Shown: one piece after another, positions 18,077 through 29,061 of the stretch
Layout of the letters: every line of letters starts with the position of its first letter
How positions within the stretch are numbered: the first letter of the stretch is position 1
Source: Lelliottia wanjuensis
GTDB taxonomy: Bacteria; Pseudomonadota; Gammaproteobacteria; Enterobacterales; Enterobacteriaceae
Length of the DNA: 64,000 nt
Assembly (NCBI RefSeq): GCF_030238365.1
Contig: NZ_JASSOT010000067.1
Location: 1-64,000 of the forward strand
Direction of reading: 5' to 3'
Position numbers and translations under genes: made by a program
The notes under the pieces: generated by a model
Database searches by the model: none
Told to the model about the DNA's origin: nothing
What the model saw: only the letters and a program-made list of their open reading frames with translations

Positions 18077-19585
18077 GTGTCTACTGCAAACAATAAACCA
18101 ACAGAAGAGAGCGTAAGTTTAAACGCTTTCAAACAACCTAAAGCGTTCTATCTCATCTTCTCTATCGAGTTATGGGAACGTTTTGGTTTTTACGGCCTGC
18201 AAGGGATTATGGCTGTTTACCTGGTTAAACAACTGGGTATGTCCGAAGCTGACTCCATCACACTGTTCTCCTCATTCAGCGCACTGGTTTACGGCCTGGT
18301 CGCCGTCGGCGGCTGGTTAGGCGATAAAGTCCTGGGCACCAAACGCGTCATCATGCTGGGCGCCATCGTTCTGGCGATCGGTTATGCGCTGGTGGCGTGG
18401 TCCGGTCACGATGCAGCGGTTGTCTACATGGGTATGGCGACGATTGCCGTCGGTAACGGGCTGTTCAAAGCTAACCCGTCTTCCCTGCTGTCTACCTGCT
18501 ACAGCAAAGATGACCCGCGTCTCGACGGTGCATTCACCATGTACTACATGTCGGTGAATATCGGTTCCTTCTTCTCTATGCTGGCGACTCCGTGGCTGGC
18601 CGCGAAGTTCGGCTGGAGCGTGGCGTTCTCCCTCTCCGTCGTAGGTATGCTGATCACCGTGGTTAACTTTGCCTTCTGCAAACGCTGGGTCAAAAACTAC
18701 GGTTCAAAACCTGACTTCGAACCGGTTCACATGGGCAAACTGCTGGCAACCATCGTCGGTGTCGTGATCCTTGCGACCATCGCCACCTGGCTGCTGCACA
18801 ACCAGGGCGTTGCACGTGCCGTTCTGGGCGTAGTGGCTCTGGGTATCATCTGCATCTTCGCGAAAGAAGCGTTCGCAATGCAGGGCGCAGCGCGTCGTAA
18901 GATGATCGTGGCCTTCATTCTGATGATTCAGGCGGTTGTTTTCTTCGTCCTGTACAGCCAGATGCCAACCTCCCTGAACTTCTTCGCAATTCGTAACGTT
19001 GAGCACGCCATTCTGGGCATCGCGTTCGAACCTGAGCAGTTCCAGGCACTGAACCCGTTCTGGATCATGATTGGTAGCCCGATTCTGGCCGCTATCTATA
19101 ACAAGATGGGCGACCGTCTGCCAATGCCGCACAAGTTTGCCATCGGTATGGTGCTGTGCTCTGGCGCATTCCTGGTTCTGCCTCTGGGCACCAAGTTCGC
19201 GACCGACGCGGGTATCGTGTCTGTAAACTGGCTGATTCTGAGCTATGCGCTGCAGTCTATCGGTGAGCTGATGATCTCTGGTCTGGGCCTGGCGATGGTT
19301 GCACAGCTGGTTCCGCAGCGTCTGATGGGCTTCATCATGGGTAGCTGGTTCCTGACTACCGCGGGTGCGGCGATCATTGCTGGTAAGATTGCAAACCTGA
19401 TGGCGGTTCCAGAAAACGTGACTGACCCACTGGTCTCCCTGGAAGTTTACGGTCGCGTCTTCATGCAGATCGGTATCGCGACCGCAGTTATTGCTGTGCT
19501 GATGCTGCTGACTGCACCTAAACTGAATCGTATGACTCAGGACGACGACAAAGCCGCAAAAGCGACGGATACCGCTACCGCGTAA
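18077..19585 (+). CDS. dtpA: Proton-dependent di- and tripeptide permease DtpA (TppB)
   Basis: 502 residues, POT family, about 14 membrane helices. The family motifs are present: the E1XXE2R-type segment ([22 protein letters not shown]) and the signature [17 protein letters not shown]. It imports di- and tripeptides with protons across the inner membrane. The start is GTG at 18077, as in E. coli, with GAGGT six bases upstream; an ATG two bases earlier is out of frame. It is followed by a strong terminator at 19612. Confidence 0.98.
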   Translation: MSTANNKPTEESVSLNAFKQPKAFYLIFSIELWERFGFYGLQGIMAVYLVKQLGMSEADSITLFSSFSALVYGLVAVGGWLGDKVLGTKRVIMLGAIVLAIGYALVAWSGHDAAVVYMGMATIAVGNGLFKANPSSLLSTCYSKDDPRLDGAFTMYYMSVNIGSFFSMLATPWLAAKFGWSVAFSLSVVGMLITVVNFAFCKRWVKNYGSKPDFEPVHMGKLLATIVGVVILATIATWLLHNQGVARAVLGVVALGIICIFAKEAFAMQGAARRKMIVAFILMIQAVVFFVLYSQMPTSLNFFAIRNVEHAILGIAFEPEQFQALNPFWIMIGSPILAAIYNKMGDRLPMPHKFAIGMVLCSGAFLVLPLGTKFATDAGIVSVNWLILSYALQSIGELMISGLGLAMVAQLVPQRLMGFIMGSWFLTTAGAAIIAGKIANLMAVPENVTDPLVSLEVYGRVFMQIGIATAVIAVLMLLTAPKLNRMTQDDDKAAKATDTATA

Positions 19586-19611
19586 TTGTCATCGGGAAAC
19601 GACTGAAGAGA

Positions 19612-19644
19612 AGCCGCTAACTGTGCGTTAGCGGCTTTTTTTTT
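19612..19644 (+). terminator. Intrinsic terminator of dtpA
   Basis: AGCCGCTAAC and GTTAGCGGCT form a 10-bp stem with a 5-base loop followed by a run of nine T. Confidence 0.93.
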
Positions 19645-19694
19645 ATGAGCCCGCGCATTAACATGCTTCTAACCTCAGCAAAAAGGAGTTACCG

Positions 19695-20300
19695 ATGAAA
19701 CTGTTCTACAAACCAGGCGCATGCTCTTTGGCTTCACACATCACCCTGCGCGAGAGCGGCAAGGATTTCACGCTCGATAGCGTCGACCTGATGAAAAAGC
19801 GTCTGGAGAATGGCGAGGACTACTTCGCGATTAACCCGAAAGGACAGGTTCCGGCTCTGGTGCTGGACGACGGCACCCTGCTCACCGAAGGCGTGGCGAT
19901 CATGCAGTTCCTGGCAGACACCGTTCCCGATCGCCAGCTGCTGGCCCCGACCGGCAGCATTTCCCGCTATAAGACCCTGGAGTGGCTGAACTACATCGCC
20001 ACCGAGCTGCACAAAGGCTTTACGCCGCTGTTCCGCCCGGATACGCCTGAGGAGTACAAACCGACCGTTCGTGCCCTGCTTGAGAAAAAACTGCAGTACA
20101 TCAACGAATCCCTGAAAGACGATCAGTGGATTTGCGGCCAGCGTTTTACCATTGCTGACGCCTATCTGTTTACGGTTCTGCGCTGGGCGCGCGCTGTGAA
20201 GCTGAATCTGGAAGGGTTAAGCCACATTGAGTCGTATATGGAACGTATGGCGGCGCGTCCGGGCGTGGCGGCGGCGCTGAAGGCGGAAGGGTTGAACTAA
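19695..20300 (+). CDS. gstA: Glutathione S-transferase GstA
   Basis: 201 residues, the same length as E. coli GstA (beta-class GST). It conjugates glutathione to electrophiles and has peroxidase activity in the cytosol. Catalytic Cys10 (FYKPGACS) and His106 (TELHKGF) are both present. The thioredoxin-fold N-domain ends near residue 80 and is followed by the helical domain. AAGGAG precedes the ATG by seven bases. Confidence 0.97.
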   Translation: MKLFYKPGACSLASHITLRESGKDFTLDSVDLMKKRLENGEDYFAINPKGQVPALVLDDGTLLTEGVAIMQFLADTVPDRQLLAPTGSISRYKTLEWLNYIATELHKGFTPLFRPDTPEEYKPTVRALLEKKLQYINESLKDDQWICGQRFTIADAYLFTVLRWARAVKLNLEGLSHIESYMERMAARPGVAAALKAEGLN

Positions 20301-20316
20301 CGGAGCGGTCTGTTTT

Positions 20317-20437
20317 GCCCGGCGGCGCTGCGCTTGCACGGGCCTACAGTTTTGTAGGCCGGGTAAGGCAAAGCCGCCACCCGGCAAAACAGCGTATTTC
20401 GATGTGACAGGCCGGGTAAGCGTGAACGCCACCCGGC
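20317..20437. repeat. BIME with three REP units
   Basis: REP units at 20317-20346, 20354-20385 and 20410-20437 occupy the convergent gap between gstA and pdxY. The first two face each other and share the GGCCTAC / GTAGGCC tip. Confidence 0.85.
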
Positions 20438-20443
20438 AATGCT

Positions 20444-21304
20444 TTAAAGCTGCGTCGCGCTAAAATAGTGCTCCGGCTTCGCGATACGATCCTGCGCCGC
20501 CACTACCTGCAACTCATACTCATCCATCTGTTTGGTCGCGATCATGATTTCATACACCGCGGCGGTCACATGCTCCAGTGCGTCGCGAAGAGATGCGCCC
20601 TGCAACAGTTTCACCAACATCAACCCGCTGGTCACATCACCCACACCAACCGGCTGACGCGCACCAAAATCCACCAGCGGACGGCTGATATGCCAGGCGT
20701 CATCTTTCGTCACCAGCAGCATTTCAAAACGGTCGTGGCTGATGCCAGCCCGCGCCAGATGCTTCACCAGCACGATCTCCGGCCCCTGAGCGATCAGCTC
20801 ACGTGACGCTGTCACGGCTTCTTCCACGCTGTTCACCGGGTGTTCGCACAGGATCTCAAGCTCAATCAGATTCGGCGCGATAATGTCGCTGGCGGGCATC
20901 GCATGGCGCACGTGGAAGTCCGCCACGCCCGGCGCGACAATACAGCCTTTTTCGGGATGACCCATCACCGGATCGCAGAAAAATTTGGCCGACGGGTTCG
21001 CCGCTTTCACCTGACGCACGATACCGAGGATATGCTCGCCCTGCTCTGCAGAGCCGAGATAACCGCTCAGCACGGCGTCACAGCGCTTCAACTGGTCGAT
21101 ATCCGCGATACCCTGCACAATCTCCGTCAAGTGCGACGCGGGCAGCACACAGCCCGTCCATTTGCCGTACTGCGTATGATTGGAGAACTGAACGGTGTTG
21201 AGTGGCCAGACGTTGGCACCGAGACGGCGCATGGGAAACTCAGCGGCGCTGTTGCCGGCATGTCCAAAAACAACGTGGGACTGAATGGCGAGGATGTTAT
21301 TCAT
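20444..21304 (-). CDS. pdxY: Pyridoxal kinase 1 (PdxY)
   Basis: 286 residues, ribokinase fold. It phosphorylates pyridoxal to pyridoxal 5'-phosphate in the salvage pathway. Conserved segments include [19 protein letters not shown] at the substrate site, [12 protein letters not shown], and the anion-hole and catalytic-Asp motif [11 protein letters not shown]. The start MNNILAI is set by homology to E. coli. It lies downstream of tyrS but is separated from it by a strong terminator; in E. coli the two are read in the same direction. Confidence 0.96.
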   Translation of the reverse strand: MNNILAIQSHVVFGHAGNSAAEFPMRRLGANVWPLNTVQFSNHTQYGKWTGCVLPASHLTEIVQGIADIDQLKRCDAVLSGYLGSAEQGEHILGIVRQVKAANPSAKFFCDPVMGHPEKGCIVAPGVADFHVRHAMPASDIIAPNLIELEILCEHPVNSVEEAVTASRELIAQGPEIVLVKHLARAGISHDRFEMLLVTKDDAWHISRPLVDFGARQPVGVGDVTSGLMLVKLLQGASLRDALEHVTAAVYEIMIATKQMDEYELQVVAAQDRIAKPEHYFSATQL

Positions 21305-21323
21305 TTTTCTTACCACAACCCTG

Positions 21324-21356
21324 AAAAAAGAAAGGGGCGTGGTTTCCCACGCCCCT
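21324..21356 (-). terminator. Intrinsic terminator between tyrS and pdxY
   Basis: Read on the minus strand, AGGGGCGTGG pairs with CCACGCCCCT around a 4-base loop and is followed by TTCTTTTTTC. Confidence 0.85.
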
Positions 21357-21369
21357 CAAACACTTGTGA

Positions 21370-22644
21370 TTACTTCCAGCAAACCAGACAGTAATTCTTC
21401 TTACCGCGACGCAGCAGCGTGTATTTGCCGTACAGGCGATCGCTCTCTGCGAAGGTGTATTCCGGATCGGCCTGTTTTTCACCGTTGATGGTGATGGCGT
21501 TAGAAGCGATAGTTTTACGTGCCTGACCGCGGGACGGCTGCAGCTCGGAATCCACCAGCGCCTGCATCAGGTCTGCGCCCTTCTCCATCTCAACCATCGG
21601 CACGCCATCCTGCGCCAGCTGCTCGAAATCTTCCACGCTCAGATCGCTCAGCGTACCGTTGAACAGGCTGGCAGTAATGCGTTTCGCCGCCGCCAGGCCT
21701 TCTTCACCGTGAACCAGGCTGGTGACCTGATCGGCCAGCACATACTGCGCGCGAGGCGCTTTGCCGCTGTTCTTGTCTTCTTCTTCCAGCGCATTGATCT
21801 CTTCAATGTCCATGAAGGTGAAGAACTTCAGGAAGCGATAAACGTCCGCATCGGCGGTGTTGATCCAGAACTGGTAGAATTTGTACGGGCTGGTTTTCTT
21901 CGGATCGAGCCACACCGCGCCGCCTTCGGTTTTACCGAATTTGGTGCCATCGGCTTTCGTGATCAGCGGAACGGTCAGACCGAACACCTGGTTCTGATGC
22001 AGACGACGCGTCAGGTCGATACCGGACGTGATGTTGCCCCACTGGTCGGAACCGCCAATCTGCAGCGCCACGCCGTGCAGTTTGTTCAGACAGGCGAAGT
22101 CATAACCCTGCAGCAGGTTGTAGGAGAACTCGGTGAAGGAGATGCCCTGATCGTCACGGTTCAGACGCTGCTTGACCGCTTCTTTGTTGATCATCTGATT
22201 AACGGAGAAGTGCTTGCCGATATCACGCAGGAAAGTCAGCACGTTCATGCCGCCAAACCAGTCGTAGTTGTTGGCCGCAATCGCGGAGTTTTCGCCGCAA
22301 TCGAAATCGAGGAATGGCGCAACTTGCTTGCGAATTTTATCCACCCACTCCTGCACGGTATCTTCCGTATTCAGTTTACGCTCGGCGGCTTTAAAGCTCG
22401 GGTCACCAATCAGACCGGTCGCACCACCCACCAGCGCCACAGGCTTATGGCCCATCTGCTGGAAGCGTTTCAGGCATAACAATGGAACAAGATGCCCCAA
22501 GTGCAAGCTGTCAGCGGTGGGATCGAAGCCGCAATAGAGCGCGATCGGGCCTTGCGCCAGTCGCTCTGCTAACGCTGCTTCGTCCGTCACCTGGGCCACG
22601 AGGCCCCGCTCTTGCAATTGTTTAATCAAGTTACTGCTTGCCAT
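21370..22644 (-). CDS. tyrS: Tyrosyl-tRNA synthetase
   Basis: 424 residues, class I aminoacyl-tRNA synthetase, charging tRNA-Tyr. The HIGH-type motif is HLGH ([12 protein letters not shown]), the KMSKS-type loop is KFGKT, and the C-terminal S4 RNA-binding domain spans about residues 355-424. The start MASSNLIK has GGAGA seven bases upstream and matches E. coli; the frame stays open 30 codons further by chance. Confidence 0.99.
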   Translation of the reverse strand: MASSNLIKQLQERGLVAQVTDEAALAERLAQGPIALYCGFDPTADSLHLGHLVPLLCLKRFQQMGHKPVALVGGATGLIGDPSFKAAERKLNTEDTVQEWVDKIRKQVAPFLDFDCGENSAIAANNYDWFGGMNVLTFLRDIGKHFSVNQMINKEAVKQRLNRDDQGISFTEFSYNLLQGYDFACLNKLHGVALQIGGSDQWGNITSGIDLTRRLHQNQVFGLTVPLITKADGTKFGKTEGGAVWLDPKKTSPYKFYQFWINTADADVYRFLKFFTFMDIEEINALEEEDKNSGKAPRAQYVLADQVTSLVHGEEGLAAAKRITASLFNGTLSDLSVEDFEQLAQDGVPMVEMEKGADLMQALVDSELQPSRGQARKTIASNAITINGEKQADPEYTFAESDRLYGKYTLLRRGKKNYCLVCWK

Positions 22645-22769
22645 CAAATTCTCCATGTATAAACGACTGCACCTCTGTCGGTACACGACTTTTCGCCTAA
22701 CGCGAAAGTGACATAGAATAAAGCGCCAGCCCATCCAGCGCTAGCGCTTACGACAACAAATTTCGCGGA

Positions 22770-23426
22770 TTACGGGGCCAGTCGGTCGATTTTCCACGCG
22801 TCGCTGTCACGCTGGTATAAAAAGCGGTCATGGAGACGATGTTCGCCGCCCTGCCAGAACTCCATCTGTTCAACAGGCACGCGGAATCCGCCCCAGAAGC
22901 TCGGGAGCGGCACTTTGCCCTGCTGGAATTTCTGTTTCAGCTCGAGGAATTTGCTCTCCAGCACGCCGCGCGCCGAAATACGGCTCGACTGTTTGGAGAC
23001 CCAGGCACCGATCTGGCTGTCGCGCGGACGGCTATGGAAATACTTCAGCACTTCCAGCGTCGAAAGGCGTTCGACTTTGCCGGTCACCATCACCTGACGC
23101 TCCAGCATATGCCACGGGAACAGCAGGCTGATGCGCGGATTGTTTTCCAGATGATGGGCCTTACGGCTGCCAAGGTTGGTGTAAAACACCAGCCCTTTTT
23201 CGTCGTAGTGTTTCAGCAGGACGATGCGCTGATACGGCTGGCCGTGCTCATCGACGGTGGCAACGACCATCGCCGTCGGATCGGCGAGTTTGGCCTCACA
23301 GGCCTGTTTCAGCCAGCGCTCAAAAAGGACGAGGGGTTCAGCGGGAAGATCCTGGCGACGCAGGCCGCCTTTGGTGTATTCACGGCGCAGATGCGCAATT
23401 TGCTGCAATTCATCGTTATCTGACAT
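22770..23426 (-). CDS. pdxH: Pyridoxine/pyridoxamine 5'-phosphate oxidase
   Basis: 218 residues, an FMN-dependent homodimer that makes pyridoxal 5'-phosphate from the pyridoxine or pyridoxamine phosphates. Conserved FMN- and substrate-binding segments are [37 protein letters not shown] and the C-terminal [10 protein letters not shown]. The length equals the E. coli enzyme. It lies 125 bases upstream of tyrS and close to pdxY, so two B6 genes flank tyrS. Confidence 0.98.
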   Translation of the reverse strand: MSDNDELQQIAHLRREYTKGGLRRQDLPAEPLVLFERWLKQACEAKLADPTAMVVATVDEHGQPYQRIVLLKHYDEKGLVFYTNLGSRKAHHLENNPRISLLFPWHMLERQVMVTGKVERLSTLEVLKYFHSRPRDSQIGAWVSKQSSRISARGVLESKFLELKQKFQQGKVPLPSFWGGFRVPVEQMEFWQGGEHRLHDRFLYQRDSDAWKIDRLAP

Positions 23427-23483
23427 GGCGTTAGCTGAAATTAGAATTGGGTGGCGCTATTGTGCGCCGCCCCTGGAAAAATC

Positions 23484-23807
23484 TCAACGCTTCGGATTCT
23501 GCAGCACGCAGTTGTTCAGCACGACGCGGTCGCGTTTATAGACGGTGGCATCGTCACCTTTCGACCAGAAGACGTAAATCCCATCGGTATAGCGCGCCCC
23601 GGAGGCGGACATTCCCTGTTTCAGGTTCAGCACTTTATTGTCATAGATGAAACTGGCTTCCTGACGCGGGTTATTCAGCTTCACGGTCAGCGGTTTTTCG
23701 TCGCAGCGATATTCCAGCGTGTCGGTGTTCATGCGATCGACGAACTGGTTGTAGTAGCTACAACCCGCGAGTAAGAGAGGGGCAAAAGCAAGCAGAAGTT
23801 TTTTCAT
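23484..23807 (-). CDS. mliC: Membrane-bound lysozyme inhibitor of c-type lysozyme, MliC
   Basis: 107 residues, lipoprotein. The signal peptide ends in a lipobox LLLAGC and a COG3895-type beta-barrel domain follows ([14 protein letters not shown], with a second Cys in LNNCVLQ). It protects peptidoglycan from host c-type lysozyme. The start MKKLLLAF is chosen by the signal peptide and E. coli homology; the frame is open 25 codons further. It lies between anmK and pdxH, as in E. coli. Confidence 0.96.
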   Translation of the reverse strand: MKKLLLAFAPLLLAGCSYYNQFVDRMNTDTLEYRCDEKPLTVKLNNPRQEASFIYDNKVLNLKQGMSASGARYTDGIYVFWSKGDDATVYKRDRVVLNNCVLQNPKR

Positions 23808-23902
23808 GGGCCTGTTCCGAAGACTATCCTGGTCATGGAGGGTGAAGTCACCCTCCTGTATTCCTGTGGATTTTAACCGCAACAGACCGGGCTTTGTTTC
23901 AG

Positions 23903-25027
23903 TTAACTCTGATTCTGACGTGGGTTGGCCGGAAAAATGGCCCCCAATACGCTGGCTTCGCGCGCACCGGTGACAGAGGGCAGATTTCCCGGCAGTCCGG
24001 CGACCGTGCGCCAGGCAAGCCAGGCGAAGGCCAGCGCTTCCATATCATCCCCGCTAATCCCGGCCACGTCGGTGGTGGTCACCTCGGTGCCAGGAAGCAG
24101 CCCGGCGAGACGCGCCATCACCAGTGGGTTACGGCTCCCGCCACCGCACACCAGCAGGCGTTCACAGCCGCCGCTCAGCAAGACCTGTTCAGAGATTGAG
24201 ATTGCCGTCAGCTCCACCAGCGTCGCCTGCACATCCTGCGCGGCCAGCGCCGGGAACGGCGTCAGCTGGCGCTCAAGCCAGCCGTAGTTAAAGTATTCCC
24301 GACCGGTGCTCTTCGGCGCAGGTGCTGCAAAATAGGGATCGCTCAGCATCGATTGCAGCAGCGGGAGGATCACTTTCCCCTCGCTGGCCCACTGTGCGTC
24401 TTTGTCGTAGGCTTTGCCGCGCTGACGCCAGATCCAGGCATCCATCAGCATATTGCCGGGGCCGGTATCGTAGCCGCGCACCGGTTGGCCTGGAATGAGC
24501 ATGGAGAGATTGGCGATACCGCCGATATTGAGCACCATCCGGCGTTCAAGCGGATGCGCCAGCAGCGCCTGGTGAAACGCTGGAACCAGCGGCGCGCCCT
24601 GTCCGCCAAGCGCGATATCGCGACGGCGGAAATCGCCCACCACCGTCACACCGGTTTTCGCCACGATCTGGTTGTTGTCGCCAATCTGCATCGTATGCGG
24701 CGCGTCCCCGACCGGCTCGTGCCAGACGGTTTGGCCGTGACAGCCAATCGCCACCACGTCTTTCGGCTGCAGATTTTCCTGCTGCATCAGTGCGAGCACG
24801 CCATCAGCAAACAGCGATCCCAGCTGTACGTCCAGCCGCCCCAGCTGCGACAGGGTCAGCTGTTGGCCCTGGCAAATGCTCAGAATCGCTTCCTTCAGCT
24901 CAACGGGGATCGGCCAGGTCAGGCTGGCCTGCTGCGCCACCATATTTTCATCAATTGCAGCAAGGACAACATCGACACCGTCAAGGCTGGTGCCAGACAT
25001 CACACCGATATAGCGACCCGATTTCAT
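23903..25027 (-). CDS. anmK: Anhydro-N-acetylmuramic acid kinase
   Basis: 374 residues, five longer than E. coli. It cleaves and phosphorylates 1,6-anhydro-MurNAc from recycled peptidoglycan to give MurNAc-6-phosphate in the cytosol. The ATP-binding [14 protein letters not shown] motif, the NIGGIANLS segment and the [12 protein letters not shown] catalytic region (with the Asp) are present. It is followed by mliC, so a wall-recycling gene and a lysozyme-defence gene are neighbours. Confidence 0.98.
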   Translation of the reverse strand: MKSGRYIGVMSGTSLDGVDVVLAAIDENMVAQQASLTWPIPVELKEAILSICQGQQLTLSQLGRLDVQLGSLFADGVLALMQQENLQPKDVVAIGCHGQTVWHEPVGDAPHTMQIGDNNQIVAKTGVTVVGDFRRRDIALGGQGAPLVPAFHQALLAHPLERRMVLNIGGIANLSMLIPGQPVRGYDTGPGNMLMDAWIWRQRGKAYDKDAQWASEGKVILPLLQSMLSDPYFAAPAPKSTGREYFNYGWLERQLTPFPALAAQDVQATLVELTAISISEQVLLSGGCERLLVCGGGSRNPLVMARLAGLLPGTEVTTTDVAGISGDDMEALAFAWLAWRTVAGLPGNLPSVTGAREASVLGAIFPANPRQNQS

Positions 25028-25282
25028 GCGCTTTCCTTAAGTTTTCAGGGCTTGGGGTTAACACTCCACCATAAAGTTAGGGTCATTTCTATGACGCGAT
25101 AATATTTTTTAACAATGTCAGATCTCAAACACCCCAGGCCGTCCGTTTATGTCTCGTTAAGCTAAATTCAAGTACAATTTTCTTATTGTTAGTGCAAAGA
25201 TATGATCTATGGCTGCCGATGCCATATAATTGAGCCATAACGGATGCTCAGATTGAGCGTTTTGGGTGAACAGGAGATTCAA

Positions 25283-25750
25283 ATGATTTTACGTGTACTG
25301 GGCGTTTCATTGATTGGTTTAACTCTGGCTGGCTGCGTGAATAACGACTCCCTTTCCGGTGACGTTTACACTGCCTCCGAAGCCAAACAAGTGCAAAACG
25401 TCACTTACGGTACTGTTGTTAACGTGCGTCCGGTTCAGATCCAGGGCGGCGATGACAGCAACGTGATTGGCGCAATTGGCGGTGCTGTGCTGGGTGGTTT
25501 CCTGGGTAACACCGTCGGTGGTGGCACCGGGCGTTCTCTGGCGACAGCCGCAGGTGCGGTTGCCGGTGGCGTAGCCGGTCAGGGCGTTCAGGGTGCGATG
25601 AACAAAACCCAGGGCGTTGAGCTGGAAATCCGTAAAGACGACGGCAACACCATCATGGTGGTGCAGAAACAGGGCAACACTCGATTCTCTAGCGGTCAGC
25701 GTGTTGTACTGGCGAGCAACGGTAGCCAGGTTACTGTTTCCCCACGCTAA
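25283..25750 (+). CDS. slyB: Outer-membrane lipoprotein SlyB
   Basis: 155 residues. A lipoprotein signal with lipobox LTLAGC is followed by the glycine-zipper 2TM domain (GAIGGAVLGGFLGNTVGGGTG and a second Gly-rich run) and a C-terminal beta-rich domain. It is PhoPQ-induced in E. coli and Salmonella and stabilises outer-membrane proteins under LPS stress. GGAG lies seven bases before the ATG. It is followed by a 13-bp hairpin. Confidence 0.97.
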   Translation: MILRVLGVSLIGLTLAGCVNNDSLSGDVYTASEAKQVQNVTYGTVVNVRPVQIQGGDDSNVIGAIGGAVLGGFLGNTVGGGTGRSLATAAGAVAGGVAGQGVQGAMNKTQGVELEIRKDDGNTIMVVQKQGNTRFSSGQRVVLASNGSQVTVSPR

Positions 25751-25755
25751 TTCCT

Positions 25756-25786
25756 TAATGGATGTGGCTTTCGGCCACATCCATTA
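25756..25786 (+). terminator. Hairpin after slyB
   Basis: A 13-bp perfect stem, TAATGGATGTGGC with its complement around a 5-base loop, six bases after the stop. There is no clear T-run. Confidence 0.65.
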
Positions 25787-25945
25787 CTCTCCCCCAACTC
25801 ATTAATACAATTAAACACATGTAATATGTGAATTAATTAATGGCGTTTCCCTTGTTCCTGCGCAAAGTATTTCCCACGTCATCACGCTAGTCTCCACGTT
25901 CGTTCCTTCAGCTCAATAACGCAATATCTGCCCGCTAACAAACGT

Positions 25946-27307
25946 ATGATTGTGATTAACCGACATCTGGGAAACCGATATGTTTCCTTCGCTCTGACTT
26001 GCCTCGTTTTCTTTGGCATATTACATGCGATATTTAATAATATAGAACGTACTGTCCCGACGCTGTCGCCATTTTTATTCCCGACGCTGACCGTATTTCT
26101 TCTGGTGTTTCATCTGTTTATTGCCATTTTTATGATCATGAAATATTGGTGTGACAAACAGCGCGTGTTCCTGCTCGCCATCGCCTTTGCCTTTGTGGGC
26201 TCAGCGCTACTGATGGCGGGAACCCTGAGCTGCTTCCCGACGTGGCTAAACCCATACAGCCTGCATCCTAATAACTATAACGATGCGATGATTTATTTCA
26301 TGATGCGCAACATTATGATGGCCAGTCTGTTTACGCTTTCGACGGTACTTTTTACATTGCGTCACTCGGCATTAACACGGTTAATGTACGGATCCATCGT
26401 AGGGCTATTATTTATTTTTACCGCGCTGATGATAATTCTCGCGTGGCTCTACTCCAGCCATAGCGCGTTGCTCTCGCTGGATTTAGTCAATAATGACACC
26501 CGACAGAACACGATATTATGGACGCAAGTCATCAATATTATCCTGATCCTGTTCTGGGTGAGTACATTAATAACCATGCTGGTTATTACTCGGCTGAGAA
26601 ATCTATTCTGGCTGAGCGGCTGTTTTCTGTGTGTCTGCTATATCATTACCTTATCGACGCTGATGACCACCGACTATGTGGGAGGGTTCGTCTGGTACCG
26701 GGCGAGATTTTTTGAAGCTATCGCCACCCTGGTGATTATCTTCACCCTGCTGCAGGATGTGTTTAGCCTCTATCGCCAGTCGCATCTGAAATATCAGCAG
26801 TCGTACCAGAACTCGATTCGTGATGCCCTCACGCGCCTCTACAATCGCAGCTATTTTTACGAATCCTTGAGTCACTCGCTCAGTACGACTACCGGCAGCA
26901 AACCCGTGTCGGTGATAGTGAGCGATCTCGACCGTTTCAAACGCATCAACGACACCTATGGGCACCTGCAGGGCGACAAGGTCTTGCAGTTTGTCGCCAA
27001 CCTGCTGATGGACTCCGTACGCCCGCAGGATATTGCCGCACGCATCGGCGGCGAAGAGTTTGTTTTACTGCTTCCCAATACCTCGTCAGAGGCGGCTAAA
27101 CAGGTGGCTGAACGGATCCGTATTCTGTTAGCCAGTTTTGATCGTGAAACGACGCACGGGGAACTACCGGAACCGATCACCATCAGCATGGGGGTCTACA
27201 CCGCGACCTCCTCTGCCGTGACCGCTGAAGAGTGCGTCGAGCGCGCGGATAAGGCGATGTATGAGGCCAAAGAGACGGGAAGAAATCGGGTGGTGGTGTT
27301 CAGCTAA
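25946..27307 (+). CDS. Diguanylate cyclase with MASE4-type membrane sensor
   Basis: 453 residues. Roughly eight N-terminal membrane helices (to about residue 270) resemble the MASE4 sensor, followed by a GGDEF domain. The active-site loop is GGEEF (368-372), and an RxxD inhibitory site (R359-D362) sits exactly five residues before it. The domain starts with DALTRLYNRSYF and the metal motif SDLDRFKRINDTYGH. It should make c-di-GMP from GTP with product inhibition. It lies between slyB and slyA, which are neighbours in E. coli K-12, so it is an insertion or a loss in E. coli. The start is uncertain, with no clear ribosome site. Confidence 0.9.
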   Translation: MIVINRHLGNRYVSFALTCLVFFGILHAIFNNIERTVPTLSPFLFPTLTVFLLVFHLFIAIFMIMKYWCDKQRVFLLAIAFAFVGSALLMAGTLSCFPTWLNPYSLHPNNYNDAMIYFMMRNIMMASLFTLSTVLFTLRHSALTRLMYGSIVGLLFIFTALMIILAWLYSSHSALLSLDLVNNDTRQNTILWTQVINIILILFWVSTLITMLVITRLRNLFWLSGCFLCVCYIITLSTLMTTDYVGGFVWYRARFFEAIATLVIIFTLLQDVFSLYRQSHLKYQQSYQNSIRDALTRLYNRSYFYESLSHSLSTTTGSKPVSVIVSDLDRFKRINDTYGHLQGDKVLQFVANLLMDSVRPQDIAARIGGEEFVLLLPNTSSEAAKQVAERIRILLASFDRETTHGELPEPITISMGVYTATSSAVTAEECVERADKAMYEAKETGRNRVVVFS

Positions 27308-27311
27308 AAAG

Positions 27312-27334
27312 AAAGCCTTGCGATGCAAGGCTTT
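27312..27334. terminator. Bidirectional terminator between the cyclase gene and slyA
   Basis: AAAGCCTTGC and GCAAGGCTTT form a 10-bp stem with a 3-base loop between two convergent genes. A-rich and T-rich flanks suit both directions. Confidence 0.8.
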
Positions 27335-27343
27335 GTTATGACG

Positions 27344-27784
27344 TTAGTCGCGGGTCTGGAGCTCATTGATGTTCTGCTCAAGGCGAGCAATCATGTCAAT
27401 CAGCTGTTCCAGCTCGGCCGGTGAGATCCCGGAGAGGATCTCGCCGCGCGTTTTACTGATCACAGCTTCCATCTCGGTGATGATAGGCGCTGCTTTTTCA
27501 GTGAGCTTAATACGTTTGGCACGGCGGTCGCTGGCGCAGGTCTGACGCGAAATCAGCCCCTTCTCCTCCAGCTGATCGAGCGTGCGCACCAGGGACGGCT
27601 GCTCAATGCCAATCGCTTTTGCCAGTTGAATTTGTGACTGCTCGGGCGGCAACTGATGAATGTTATGCAGCGTAACCCAATGCGTCTGTGTCAATTCCAG
27701 AGGTTTCAGGCGATGGTCAATCAGAGCACGCCAGATGCGTACCAACCTTGCCAGATCAGAACCTAATGGCGATTCCAATTTCAT
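27344..27784 (-). CDS. slyA: MarR-family transcriptional regulator SlyA
   Basis: 146 residues, winged-helix dimer. The recognition region [23 protein letters not shown] is as in E. coli SlyA. It counteracts H-NS at virulence and surface genes and responds to small aromatics. It is divergent from ydhIJK over a shared 177-bp region, the usual arrangement in which SlyA controls the efflux operon. It is also a candidate regulator for the H-NS-type fimbrial promoter in this window (inference). Confidence 0.97.
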   Translation of the reverse strand: MKLESPLGSDLARLVRIWRALIDHRLKPLELTQTHWVTLHNIHQLPPEQSQIQLAKAIGIEQPSLVRTLDQLEEKGLISRQTCASDRRAKRIKLTEKAAPIITEMEAVISKTRGEILSGISPAELEQLIDMIARLEQNINELQTRD

Positions 27785-27961
27785 CTCCTTATAATTAGCT
27801 TGCTAAGTTATTATACTGATTTTAGAATAGTGTGCAGCATTTATATTGGCAAAACAAATGCAATACTGCATTCATCAAAATCGAACGAATGATTTACACT
27901 TATTGAAGGCGCTTCATCGTGTTAACACTCGCCTCTTCTCCACAGCAAAGGATCTCTTCTC

Positions 27962-28198
27962 GTGAAGTTCTCTTATAGCTCCGCGGGTTTACCCCTACAG
28001 GACCTGATTGTCGGCGCATCTGTCTATTTCCCCCCGATTTTCAAAGCCGTGATGTTGGGCTTTTTGATCTGGCTTGTGGCACACCGACTGCTTCGTGACT
28101 GGATGTATTCCGGTGAAATCTGGCATCCCATGTTGATGGATCTTTCGTTGTTTACCCTTTCGGTCTGTCTTGGTCTGGCTCTGTTGATTGCGTGGTGA
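27962..28198 (+). CDS. ydhI: DUF1656 inner-membrane protein YdhI
   Basis: 78 residues with two hydrophobic segments (about 12-42 and 60-77). GTG start at 27962. It is the first gene of an aaeXAB-like efflux operon, in which a short DUF1656 protein precedes an HlyD-type adaptor and a FUSC-type transporter. Its stop lies two bases before the preferred ydhJ start. The role of the small protein is unknown. Confidence 0.92.
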   Translation: MKFSYSSAGLPLQDLIVGASVYFPPIFKAVMLGFLIWLVAHRLLRDWMYSGEIWHPMLMDLSLFTLSVCLGLALLIAW

Positions 28199-28200
28199 AT

Positions 28201-29061
28201 ATGTCGCTGAAAACCGTTAAATACTTTTCGAGCCTGCTGGTGCTGGCTCTGGCGCTGGTCGCTGGCTGGTGGTTATGGAATTATTACATGCAGTCTCCCT
28301 GGACGCGCGACGGCAAAATCCGCGCTGAGCAGGTGAGCATTACCCCGCAAGTCTCCGGCAGCATCACCACGCTGCGGGTGAAAGATAACCAGAAAGTCAG
28401 AGCGGGAGATGTGCTCTTTCGCATCGATGAAACGCCCTACCATATCGCGGTGCTGAATGCCCAGGCGCAGCTGGCAAAAGCGCAGTCGGATCTGGCGAAA
28501 GCCAATAACGAAGCCAACCGTCGCCGCCATCTGCCGCAAAACTTTATCTCCGCCGAAGATCTCGATACCGCGAACATTAACGTGAAAGCGATGCAGGCCA
28601 GCGTGGAAGTGGCAGAAGCGACGCTGAAACAGGCGCAATGGCAGCTCACACAGACGGTGGTCAAAGCACCCGTTGACGGCTGGGTCACCAACTTATCCAC
28701 TCGCGAAGGGGATTACGCCACCCAGGGAAAACCGCTGTTCGCCCTTGTGGATAGCCACTCTTTCTATGTCGTGGGCTATTTCGAAGAGACCAAACTGCGC
28801 CACATTCAGGAAGGCGCTGCAGCGCGAATCACCTTGTACAGCGGCTCCCGTGTGTTACAGGGTCACGTTTCCAGCATTGGCCGCGCAATCTACGATCAGA
28901 GCGTCGAGACCGATTCCGGCCTGGTGCCTGATATCAAACCCAACGTGCCGTGGGTGCGCCTCGCCCAGCGCGTGCCGGTTCGCGTGGAGTTCGATAACCT
29001 GCCGAACGATATCACCCTGGTCTCCGGGACCACCTGTACCGTGTCGATCGGAGCCCACTGA
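28201..29061 (+). CDS. ydhJ: HlyD-family efflux adaptor YdhJ
   Basis: 286 residues from the ATG at 28201, the E. coli start; in-frame GTGs at 28192 and 28195 overlap ydhI. One N-terminal membrane helix, a biotinyl-lipoyl-like domain ([22 protein letters not shown]) interrupted by a coiled coil of about 80 residues, and a beta-barrel region. It is the periplasmic bridge for the YdhK transporter, paralogous to AaeA. Its stop overlaps the ydhK start (TGATG). Confidence 0.95.
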   Translation: MSLKTVKYFSSLLVLALALVAGWWLWNYYMQSPWTRDGKIRAEQVSITPQVSGSITTLRVKDNQKVRAGDVLFRIDETPYHIAVLNAQAQLAKAQSDLAKANNEANRRRHLPQNFISAEDLDTANINVKAMQASVEVAEATLKQAQWQLTQTVVKAPVDGWVTNLSTREGDYATQGKPLFALVDSHSFYVVGYFEETKLRHIQEGAAARITLYSGSRVLQGHVSSIGRAIYDQSVETDSGLVPDIKPNVPWVRLAQRVPVRVEFDNLPNDITLVSGTTCTVSIGAH

